Assembly (NCBI GenBank): GCA_963681505.1
Contig: OY811976.1
Coordinates: 1,581,416 to 1,645,415, forward strand
DNA from: Eunapius fragilis
Taxonomy: Eukaryota > Porifera > Demospongiae > Spongillida > Spongillidae
Length of the DNA: 64,000 nucleotides
Direction of reading: 5' to 3'
Positions 10,838 through 19,603 of this stretch are shown one piece after another. Under the pieces are notes generated by a model, which ran no database searches, was not told where the DNA came from, and worked only from the letters and a program-made list of their open reading frames with translations. A program made the position numbers and the translations under genes. How positions within the stretch are numbered: the stretch's first letter is position 1; each line of letters starts with the position of its first letter.

Positions 10838-11812
10838 ATGGGTAACATTCCAACTAAAGCCTACCTGTATTCCTATTTTCCCTCATTCATTCTATTGATC
10901 AGCTATTTGTCCTGATAGTGATGTACGTCATCTGTTTCACACTTCATTCCGACGTTACCGATGAACGGACTGCTCTGTGAGTGATATGGCTCTGTATACT
11001 TGAATCTGCGCATGTTACATGATCAGCTATAGCCTGTAGGCCTAGTGCAAGTGAGTAATGTCTACACGCAATTAAGACAAACGCATTTATAGGGAGAATA
11101 CCTTGAGTAGAAATGCAACATTAAATGAATCGTGAGCTATAGCATCGTCACATACTCTCTATAAGACACATGCAATCTTGATTTTCATGGTCCCTAATAT
11201 CTGGCCCACCATCTCTTCGCTGCGGCATTTTCCGGGCAGCTGTGTGTATGGTTATACTCCCGAGGGTTGGTTGCTCTAGTATTCTTCAGTTACTTCTATG
11301 TGCCTTCGATCCGCAAGAGGTGGTACCCATGGTTGAGTTTCCAACCTCTTGTGCCATCTGGCTCTGCTCATTATGTACTACACGACCGTATTCGTCAGCT
11401 GCAGTGAAGAGACATGCATGTTAAGTACCCATGCATTCATGTTGCTGTTCAGTACTCATGTTACATTGCGCTGCTGGTTACCTATCGCCATGCAGCTATT
11501 CATATGTATTCCTGGATTGCTTTCTTATTTCTGTCTGCGGGGCAAGTGACATCATTTCTATTTCTCTACGCGTTTGGAGATTGCATATTCAAGGTATATC
11601 AACTCGTTTGTATATTAATTGTGTGGATTTGTGTGATTATAGTTTAACCAATGTTCATGTGTATTTAAGCATGTTATCTGAATACTGCCAGGTCCCCTTT
11701 GTGGATGTGTTCCGCATGCAGTGCAGCTTCATGTAGCTACTAGTGGTGTATGTCTTCTCTATCGTCGCCTTCCTTTATTTCGGTTTCCGACATGGCAGGT
11801 GTAAACCATACG
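10838..11812 (+). pseudogene. Decayed duplicate of the PGAP2-like gene
   Basis: Exon-by-exon copy of the gene at 4196-5201, highly similar, including introns. Lesions visible: one T lost in exon 1 (TTCTATT-GATCAG), shifting the frame; the exon 2 acceptor AAG changed to ATG near 11189; a gap of about 25 bp and other changes in exon 2; and the exon 4 acceptor TGCAG changed to TGTGG. Exon 3 is intact. Exon 5 is absent because the copy jumps to the 6710-like segment at about 11905. A poly(G) run of about 23 lies upstream at 10777-10799. A nonfunctional copy is well supported. Confidence 0.85.
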
Positions 11813-11904
11813 GTATCGTTATAAATAGAATTGAGTTTGTTTATGTACTTCAGTTGTTAGCGTGCCCTTAAAATGGCATGTGTATGTGTGTAAATATATG
11901 TGTG

Positions 11905-12160
11905 CATATGCTTCCGCGCGCACGTGGTAGAGGTCAAATAATGCCCCAACGACGATGCCATATGGAAAGACCATGACATATATTGCTGACAATTCTTATG
12001 TACTACCAATTAATGTCTTCGTAGATCCAACAAGTGAATTCAATAATTGATGCTGCATTCAATCGATCAATAATCTTGTATGGTGCCTGCCAAGAGGATG
12101 CCAGCTTCTCCCATTCTACACCGCGGGTACATATGTATCCACACTTGATCTCCCGCGTCC
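11905..12160. repeat. Second copy of the 6710-6985 segment
   Basis: Starts at ATGCTTCCGCGCGCACGTGG and follows 6710-6985 with scattered substitutions and small indels. It abuts the PGAP2 pseudogene directly, so the sequence matching 5290-6700 was lost from this copy or never carried. No intact coding frame. Confidence 0.8.
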
Positions 12161-12239
12161 TGAGATGCATAACTACTCATAATGGCTACATATTGAACCT
12201 AGGCATTGCTTTGTGGGAAGCTTGATCGGTGCACATAAT

Positions 12240-12600
12240 GCTGTTCAACCCCGACTACGAATGTCATTAAAAAAACGCGACCCATTTACGACGAGACTCC
12301 TGATCATCGTATAGTTGTTATAATCGAATGAGAAGACGAAAGGAGTAATTTCGTCATTTGTTTCATGTCGCAAAACCGCGCGGTTGTAGAGAACAAAAGG
12401 GTACTGCCGTCCTCGTACCCAGTTACGAAATTATCCTCCTTCTTCTTGACTTGGGATTGGAACACATTAAAAGAATGGAAATTTCACCAATAGCTTCTGA
12501 ATTGGCTGGTGGAGTGCCTACTGTGATCAAATAGTCGATTGTATATTTTGGTAATCGTATTGTTATATTTGGGTCGTACTAGCGTGGAAGGCTGCAAGAA
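12240..12600 (+). mobile_element. Composite-repeat 5' module, copy 1
   Basis: Matches 29448-29760 and 53040-53320 on this strand and the complement of 17200-17440. Shared blocks include CCGACTA-GAAT, the palindrome AACCGCGCGGTT (12374-12385), GAGAACAAAA and GAAAATTTCACCAATAGCTTC. The terminal stem-loop seen in other copies is missing here. The module is directly followed by a start codon at 12625 (SAP-like fragment), so it looks like a promoter and 5' leader. What element it belongs to is unknown. Confidence 0.6.
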
Positions 12601-12624
12601 AATGGTACCAGGCAAAAGAAGGTC

Positions 12625-12723
12625 ATGGTAACCTACAAGGAGCTAGATTTAGACAAGAGCTTGTCCAAATGGAAGAAACCTGAATTGGAGGCCTACCTCA
12701 GCCATCAAAAATTGCAAAGATAA
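12625..12723 (+). pseudogene. SAP-like domain exon fragment
   Basis: A 32-codon frame from ATG (MVTYKELDLDKSLSKWKKPE, then LEAYLSHQKLQR) to TAA. The pattern SLSKWKKPELEAYL..+.L resembles the first half of a SAP DNA-binding motif. From memory, SAP motifs begin many animal SWIM-YqaJ proteins, and such a gene (broken) lies at 48.6-52.5 kb. A second-helix-like segment may continue after the TAA, so a nonsense mutation is possible. It sits just downstream of the composite-repeat module. Assignment is tentative. Confidence 0.35.
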
Positions 12724-13560
12724 GGAACAAACCTTAACTCTTAAAGCACATGCACGCTACTACAACTGAGCAACAAAAGTTTGCAGTTTCATTGTTCTGC
12801 TCATGTATATAGGGGCACTTGTACTCATTGGTAGGGTATATGGTATGAGTTTTAACTATGGTAGTAATGGAAAACGTAATTACAAGCCAACAATTAACTG
12901 GCGTTTACGTTAAATATTTAGGTCTGGGGCCGAGTATATAGCTTCCTGGTTCCAACACTTCCGTACATGTAAATAGTCCTAAATCGTGAAACACTAAGTA
13001 TCTTATTGAGGTACAAACATCAGAGCAGTTTTTTTATTTTTAAATTTAAGACCCAAAATGTAAAGTGTACTTATTCTCGGGAAGGGTCTAACCGTTTCAC
13101 TTCCGACAAATGCTGCAAAGAAGCGCAACGACTTACAAAGTTAGAAATTGCACAAAATGTCCTGCAAAAGGTTAGGTAACTAATACATATACATGTGTGA
13201 GAGTTAGCACTTGTCTGACTAATTTTCCAAAATGTGAGTTCGACAAAAAAAAGGCCAAATTTACATGGAACCAGTGTATTAAGAAACTGTTTTCCTATAA
13301 GCGTTCATCATGGAGAGGCCGTATAAACACCATTGCATAGGAACTTTAGTGCTGCATGTAACGTTACTATAAACAGAAATTTTATGCTGACATTTAATAC
13401 TGAAAACCCGTGCATTTCGGCAAGTGCACTCCAATGTATGGGAGAGCTACCTAATAAGAAACAACCACAGAGACTTTCATCAAATCAATTGACCATATGA
13501 TCTCAACGCCTAGGCACTTGCGTGTACGGGCATGCTCTAGCCTGCTGCAAAGCTTTCAAA
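12724..13560. other. No gene recognised
   Basis: AT-rich sequence with no ORF of note. It could include downstream exons of the SAP-like fragment or 3' sequence of the minus-strand gene at 13563-14326, but I see no supporting splice sites. Confidence 0.4.
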
Positions 13561-13562
13561 CT

Positions 13563-14326
13563 TCAATCGTTTAGTTTGCTGCTATTTTCAGAGCTATCCA
13601 ATTTTGTTAACAATGTCTTAACCAAACATTCAATTTCATAGAACATATTATATGCCTCATCATGTATATGGAACAAGCCTCCCCGGTCTACTGCTAAAAG
13701 CCACCTCTTAGTGTACTCCAGGTAAGAGCTTGTAACAGAGTCTTCAACCTTTTGAGATAAACTTGATAGGCACACTATGAAATCCTGTTTATTCGGATGT
13801 GTACAGGTTGGTTTAGTATACTTCTGCAAAAGTTTCCATGGAACATACCCAGCAGCATAGCGAAATGCATTCAGGTCATTCTCAGTGAGGTCAACAACTT
13901 CAATTTGCTGCTCATTCACTTCGGATTTCGTCATCCCAAACATTTCAAACAAATTCTCGTGTACGTATTCCCTTAGCAAAGGATCTTCAAAGTACTTGAC
14001 ATCTAAAGCACTGCTTTGCAAGTAATCTTTCCAAAGTAAACGAAGCTCCGATATCCTTTTCGAATGGAAATTGTACCATAAATGCCTCTAATCTTACTGT
14101 CAAAAGCCTTCTTATTCTTTGGGACAGCAACAAATTTCTCAAATCTACCGACTATTTTCTCGGCAAAGCTCTCAAACTTGTCCTGGCCATTATGGTGGTC
14201 ATCAGCAATGGAGTCAAGTATGACTATTGCTGCTTCCTTAGCTAGCTTCATTCTAGCAGTGTCTAACTGACAGTCCTTGTCATCCAAAATGGAACAAATA
14301 GCGCTTCGAAGTATTGCAGCAGACAT
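13563..14326 (-). pseudogene. Unassigned protein with one frameshift
   Basis: Two overlapping minus-strand frames form one protein-like product. The N-terminal part (14326-14003, 107 codons) begins MSAAILRSAICSILDD and includes FAEKIVGRFEKFVAVPKNKK. The C-terminal part (14021-13563) has ELRLLWKDYL..., then DLTENDLNAFRYAAGYVPWK and a region ending KLND. The frame change occurs around 14060-14095. I recall similar uncharacterised proteins, with an N-ALRY-x-GYVP motif, in many copies in invertebrate genomes, often near transposons; no function is known to me. A single frameshift, a short unrecognised intron or a sequencing error are all possible. Confidence 0.5.
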
Positions 14327-14329
14327 TGA

Positions 14330-15395
14330 GAGAATGGCAACACAATTTACGGTATCGCGAAATGCGGATGAATCCCGTAATCTTTACCATTTCCAATCCC
14401 TGTATTCTATAATCTATGATTACATGTATGCCTTTACTAGAATAAATAATTAATGAACCGCGACTTGAGCTACTAGTACACCTGATTCAAGGCTGAGTGC
14501 TTGGTTCGAGCTGGGCCTAGGTTCAGCCTTCGTAGTTATATAGGGACCGCGAACTAGGCCTACAAAATTGCCTACAGGACAGCTTTTGGTGCCGCAGATC
14601 AAGGGAAACCAAATTCCTGGAATGCCCCCATAAACTTTGAGAAAACGGCTTGACAGGCAAGCATGCAGGCAGACATAGTACTAAAGAGTGAAAGTGCATC
14701 CGGCAGGCAGGTATAGTACTAAGAGCGAAAGCGTATCTACCATTTGCAATAACGATATATCATTTTACACAGAAACCGCATTATGCTGGCATCCGTAATT
14801 GTAGCATGTGATCATGTAAAGAGTTTAGTAACTGCAGGTGATTTAACTGTGGTTACGTGCTGAATATTTTATAATCTGATGCTGTTGTAATTATATTTTT
14901 GCCTTGATTAACATTGCTTGCTCTCATTACAGTGAAAACATTGAGATCGATTTTTAGAATTTTTTAACGCCATTTATAATTCAATTTGAAATAAAATGCA
15001 AGTTCGCCATTCTCAGACTCACTACCTCAAATTTTTTGAATCCCTCAAAAAGCTTCATGCCATCGCAGCATTGTGCCATGCAGATGTGGCAAGCATTCCT
15101 CTGTGGTTATGATGGGCCATGGGAAGGGGCATGTGTCTTGATGTGCGTACTGAGTTACCACCTTGTATAGTAGTATATCGCCAAATGGTACTCAGGCTTT
15201 TAAAGGTGATTATTTTTCATGCAAGTGGAGAACTTCAGAGAGCTTGGCTATTCTGTCATTTCACAGCCTTTCTTAAAATTCGAAGTTGCTCTCCTTCCCG
15301 TCTAGACTGAGTTTTTAACGGAAAGGGCATGTGTGATGTGTTGTACCATGTTCTACCTTATAGCATATTCCTGGAACACTTGGCTTGTTCAATAA
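14330..15395. other. No gene recognised
   Basis: AT-rich. Contains a small direct repeat (GGCAGGCA-GTATAGTACTAA) near 14650-14730 and short ORFs without signatures. Confidence 0.5.
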
Positions 15396-15399
15396 TACC

Positions 15400-15680
15400 A
15401 GTAAATAAAAAAACCTTCTCTATGAGAAAGTTGGTGCGATATAGGATTTGAAGGCAATGGTGGTGTAAAAAGCAAGGAAACAAGGATCTGTAATAGTAAG
15501 GGAAAATGTCATAGTCCTATATTTAGCACACAAACGTAGTATATGTACAAACGAGCTAATTATAGGACTATGACATTTTCCCTTACTATTACAGACTCTT
15601 GTTTCCTTGCTTTTTACACCACCATTGCCTTCAAATCCTATATCCTACCACTTTCTCATAGAGAAGGTTTTTTATTTACT
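15400..15680. mobile_element. Long hairpin (fold-back) element, copy 1
   Basis: A 281-bp near-perfect inverted repeat. Left arm starts AGTAAATAAAAAAACCTTCT and the right arm ends with its complement. Arms of roughly 120 bp or more surround a short loop near 15520-15560. Shared internal motifs (GTTGGTG, GGTGGTGTAAAAAGCAAGG, GTCCTATATTTAGCAC) identify five close relatives at 22023, 30107, 49835, 53511 and 60744. In copies that also carry the module it sits on the far side of the KR-rich coding start. Confidence 0.88.
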
Positions 15681-15689
15681 TGTTTAATT

Positions 15690-16545
15690 CATTTTTTCTT
15701 TGTTCAAGCACATTATTCCAATGCGTAATTGATCCGTTGTGCATGTACCCATGCAGACTAAAAAAGAACAGGTGTCGTCGTTGGGGCCAAATATTATCTA
15801 CGAAATAGTTGTAAGACCAAGCCCAATAACATGTTTAATATGCCACAAGGCACAGTAATATAAACGGTTAATTCAGCACAGAACTTTTAATTGTAATAAT
15901 AATATATCAGAATAAAAATTAAAAAATCCCCTTTTTTTCATTCAGTGCCTTTTTAAGCACTGCATCTGCACTAACTTTACTGACAGCAGCATGTGCAGAT
16001 CTGGTACACACCTTTTGTGCTAACCATGGGTGCGTCTTGCAAAAGGGATCATTTCACTTAACTAGTAAAGTGCTATTCTTAAGAATAGCCTTTTTGAGGC
16101 CACCCTTATACTCGCTTAGTACGATATCCTTTGGTTTGTACAGAGTAGCTACAGTGAAAAAGGAAGTGCGCAACATTATGTGTGTGCAAAACCATACGCC
16201 TAGGCTTGAAAGCTATACTCATTTAACCTCCAACAGTTGCCCACTAAAATGGAAAATTAGTTTCATGCCATGCAATCACACTATCTGCTCGTAACCTCAG
16301 GTGTAACTGAAGCCATATCAATGCACTGATGATATCAGCATTTCCCTATGATTGCTGTGCTCATATAGTTACAGTTACACAAATATACACAATGCATATA
16401 TATATATGATATATTTGCGTCAGACTTGCGTAAACTAGAGAGTTCAAACAATAACTGCATGCATCTGATCAGCAGCTGACACCGGAATGAAACTAAAGTC
16501 TATTCCAACATCACGTAACGGCACTGACAAAAGGAAACCCTGATG
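15690..16545. other. Extra sequence inside composite repeat
   Basis: In the copy at 29.4-30.4 kb the hairpin flank (TTCATTTTTTCTTTGTTC) is followed almost at once by TTCAGCCACCAAT. Here about 820 bp intervene (about 15725-16548), so this is probably a later insertion. I see no TIR or coding region in it. Confidence 0.5.
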
Positions 16546-16637
16546 CAACGTTCAGCCACCAATATCGTATTGTAAACCAAGCTTAGTAGTAAGAGTAAGT
16601 AGCTACATTTACATACCTTTGAATAACTTTATCGGTA

Positions 16638-16875
16638 GGGTAGCGTCAGGTATATTCGCCAGGGGGGAGTAGTCGCCACCCGCACTTTTAATAGCGTATA
16701 AAAACTAAAATAATAAGTTTGGATCTTTCTATATGAGTTTAAAACAACCCTAACAGGCTCCTTTGTTAGCAGCATACACAGTTTTACGCAAGTAACGTTG
16801 CTCTGTTGAATAAACAGGGGGGGTGGCGAACACTCCTGACGTTATCGCAGGTGGCGATCACTACCTACGCTACCC
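16638..16875. mobile_element. MITE with GGGTAGCGT termini
   Basis: 238 bp bounded by inverted GGGTAGCGT(C)AGGTA / TACCTACGCTACCC and flanked by TA on both sides. The homologous site at about 29975-29990 (inverted) lacks it, giving an empty-site comparison. Interior includes two G-runs (AGGGGGGAGT and AGGGGGGGTGG). A TA target suggests a Tc1/mariner-type or similar transposase; no coding capacity. Confidence 0.75.
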
Positions 16876-17300
16876 TAGTTCTCTTTCGATGGTTTTTCAG
16901 GGTACGCTTAGCCTTCCCGTACTGCACTCTCTTCGCCAAGCGAGCGGATTTAGAACTCTCCCAATAACGTTGCCTTTTAGCGGACCGTTTCTTTTCTGAG
17001 TCTTCAGAGTTCTTGATACCCGTTCGCGGACCGTTTTTATTCTGGGTCTGCTTGATACCTATTTTTTAAGATATCTAAAATTATGTCTTACAAGTTATCT
17101 AATTATGCGTCTTATATATACCGTATAGTCGATTGTTTACCAAAATATAACATCGGCTATTTTATATGAAAGCGACTCTTCCAGCTTATTCTGAAGCTAT
17201 GGGTGAAATTTTCATTGTTTAAAAGTGTTCGTTGCCAAGAAGGAGGAAACCATGTTCCGGGACTGAGTACGAGGGCGGGCAGTACCCTTTTGTTCTCTGC

Positions 17301-17312
17301 AACCGCGCGGTT
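17301..17312. promoter_or_regulatory. Conserved 12-bp palindrome AACCGCGCGGTT
   Basis: Perfect palindrome in the 5' module. Also at 12374-12385, 29586-29597 and, with one change, 53175-53186. Neighbouring bases vary more than the palindrome. A dimeric DNA-binding protein site is an inference. Confidence 0.45.
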
Positions 17313-17484
17313 CTATGACATAAAACAAAGACAAAACTGCTCATTTTTGACTTCTAGTTCGATTGCTATAACAAGCTAAACGATCAGATCGTTGGGAGTC
17401 TTGTTAGTGACGGTGGCGTATTTTAATGAATTCATAGTCGGGGTCAAATCCTATATGGAAGTTTCTAGCGAAACTTCCGATTTG

Positions 17485-18150
17485 TGCCGTTTCATATCAC
17501 GTGCACCATTGTTAAATGACGCATCTGCTTTACAAAAAAAAATATTCACGCAAATTGTAATTAGTTTTTTAGTAACGCATTCCTAATTGTGGTACAGTGG
17601 GAAAAACAATCAGATTTGGACTAATCTTTAGCATTCAAAACATACGTCTAATATTCAATTTGAAATAAAATTTCGGACGCATGAGCGCGTATATAAATGT
17701 AAGCGCAATTTCTTGATTATGTATTCTTCTCCCACACATGACCCCTTTTATATACAGGGGTAGACAACATGAGTTACATGCCTGCATGAAAGGGTTCACG
17801 ACCCCAATACAGCACATGAATGAAGTTCTGAGTAGAACTGAGCTCAGTGTCCTTCAGCCATCACATGCACAACTATGTTACCCGTACATGGTCCTAAAAT
17901 GGAACAGAATGAAGTACAATGGGGTTTTACTGGGGGTGCATTCTTTGCACACTTTGCATGTGCATCTGCACACAGTGTATATTTTATACAGCCCATATAT
18001 GTATACCATGTATATCTTCCAGTTGCACGCTGCACCCTCTTTAACTTTCTCAACAATTATCAATGGTTCTTCAATACTCATGTATGCATACATCAAATAA
18101 AATCATTAGAGTTAGACGGAATGATAAAGCCTATGACTGAGTTGGTTAAT
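17485..18150. other. No gene recognised
   Basis: Lies between the module end and the glycosyltransferase-like ORF. Several small overlapping ORFs on both strands have no family features. It may contain the gene's 3' UTR. Confidence 0.4.
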
Positions 18151-19145
18151 CAAGTTCTATGAAGCACTGTCCATACCTGATCAGGTATATTAGTATTCTC
18201 TTTGTACGCAATCCTCTCAAACTCATCAATCAGGTTCAACTTCATTAGTGCCTCAGAGGTAGTGGAGTAGGAGAAGTGTACAACAAGAGCATTCCCAATA
18301 ACACAGTGAGGTGCCATCTCCTTCACGTATTTCACTGTCCACCAGTCCTCATCATCAGAGTTGATTGGAAAAGATCTAATGAATGCTTTGAAGTTGATTG
18401 TTTCATTATTAATCATGAAGAAGTTGATACTGAATCTGTGCTTGTCTTTCAAGGATAAATTGCCAGCGAATAAGTATCTGCTCAACTGGCGGTTATTGTA
18501 TAAGGACAAGAATCTGTTCAGTGACAGTTTGGCACATTCTAATGAATTCCAGCCACAATTTGCAAATGGATCGTAGTTGAATTTGAGACCACCAGGATTG
18601 ATGAGGTTATCATTGTATAAGCCCATTTCCTGGTGGATCCAGCTGCATCTCCAGTTAGCACCTGCAATGTTGCCAAATGATATTGTGCAAGGCGTGCTTC
18701 TGTCTCTATGTATCATGCTCTCAAATGTTCCAGGGTGAATGTAAACCACATCATCATCTAGCTTGAAGTATGCATTGTTTGGATTTCTAATTATATCTTC
18801 TATGAGATCATAGTAGGCTGACTCATATTTGAGAGGAGGTTGTTTAGGAGTGTAACCCATGTAGTTAAGAGTAATCACTTCTTGCTGAAGTAACCTGTTC
18901 ACAACATCGCTCAAATGCAACAGTTTATCATGTGTGTTATTGTCATATTTAACCATCATATACATAATTCTGTCAATAACACCACCATTTGCTCGCAAGT
19001 TTGCAAATAAATATGGAAACTGTATCGTTAGAAATTTCCACCTTCCAGAAAACACAAATACTGTGTTAAGTCCTGGATATGGCTTTTGAGCACATAGTGT
19101 TGAATTGTGTGTCACATCGGTGCTTGGGTTTCTATCACTGGCCAC
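18150..19145 (-). CDS. Glycosyltransferase-like protein, DDD motif, N terminus incomplete
   Basis: An uninterrupted 331-codon minus-strand frame. It has a GT-A-type layout: a first strand-like segment VFVFSGRWKFL, a downstream KLDDDVVYIHPGTFE in which DDD would be the metal/sugar-nucleotide site, then NIAGANWRCSWIHQE, NPGGLKFNYDPFANCGWNSL and a C-terminal region EDWWTVKYVKEMAPHC. The frame opens with GTG after an upstream stop and has no early ATG or signal anchor. An upstream exon probably supplies the start, or the copy is 5'-truncated. The first 60 bp are duplicated at 19281-19345. The enzyme class is inferred from the motif only; substrate unknown. Confidence 0.5.
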   Translation of the reverse strand: MASDRNPSTDVTHNSTLCAQKPYPGLNTVFVFSGRWKFLTIQFPYLFANLRANGGVIDRIMYMMVKYDNNTHDKLLHLSDVVNRLLQQEVITLNYMGYTPKQPPLKYESAYYDLIEDIIRNPNNAYFKLDDDVVYIHPGTFESMIHRDRSTPCTISFGNIAGANWRCSWIHQEMGLYNDNLINPGGLKFNYDPFANCGWNSLECAKLSLNRFLSLYNNRQLSRYLFAGNLSLKDKHRFSINFFMINNETINFKAFIRSFPINSDDEDWWTVKYVKEMAPHCVIGNALVVHFSYSTTSEALMKLNLIDEFERIAYKENTNIPDQVWTVLHRT

Positions 19146-19280
19146 TTTGTGGTAAAGAGAGTATATCAGTTATGAACAGCTCATCATGAATTTTAGCTTA
19201 TTTACTTGTCGGGTTAGAGTATAATATAGATGAGTTTGATATAGTGATGTGTATTTTTATTTACAAGTGTACAAAGATAT

Positions 19281-19345
19281 GGCTTCAGGGCAGATTGTGT
19301 TGAATTGTGTGTCACAGATGTGTTCATGGTTCTATCACTGGATGC
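19281..19345. repeat. Duplicate of the 5' edge of the glycosyltransferase-like ORF
   Basis: TTGAATTGTGTGTCACA and TTCTATCACTGG recur here in the same order and spacing as at 19085-19145, about 195 bp further out. It is a partial tandem duplication of the ORF's first codons; the copy is not open. Confidence 0.6.
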
Positions 19346-19383
19346 CAATTCATCTATATTGCATCTATATGGTACTGTAACCT

Positions 19384-19497
19384 GACAAGTATATTAGCTC
19401 AATATAATGATGAATTGTTGTACATCAGTTATCAACAATTGTTGTACATCAGTTATCAACAATTCATCATTAAATTAAGCTAATATACTTGCCACCG
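19384..19497. repeat. Palindromic AT-rich element
   Basis: Left part GACAAGTATATTAGCTCAAT pairs with the right part (AAGCTAATATACTTGCC). The centre holds two tandem copies of TTGTTGTACATCAGTTATCAACAA-type sequence. It is likely a small fold-back MITE; a related half appears near 19165-19240. A run of about 27 A's follows at 19574-19600. Confidence 0.55.
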
Positions 19498-19567
19498 GAC
19501 ATTGTAGAATATGGTAGAAATCGAACGAGTAGTAAAAAAAAAAACAGAAACCTTTCCCGCTAGACGC

Positions 19568-19599
<32 letters not shown>

Positions 19600-19603
<4 letters not shown>

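Larger units (their letters stand above)
16550..17480 (-). mobile_element. Composite-repeat 5' module with KR-rich start, copy 2
   Basis: Inverted counterpart of 29430-30065. Read on the minus strand it begins with the terminal stem-loop at 17457-17478 (arms GGAAGTTTC / GAAACTTCC, loop TAGC). It then has the AACCGCGCGGTT palindrome (17301-17312) and a decayed coding start around 17010-16885 that reads KKRSAKRQRYWESSKSARLA in part. The RxRYW-x4-SARxAKR pattern is the same type as at 22410-22598, 50755-50870 and 54006-54092. A 238-bp MITE interrupts it at 16638-16875. Confidence 0.65.
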
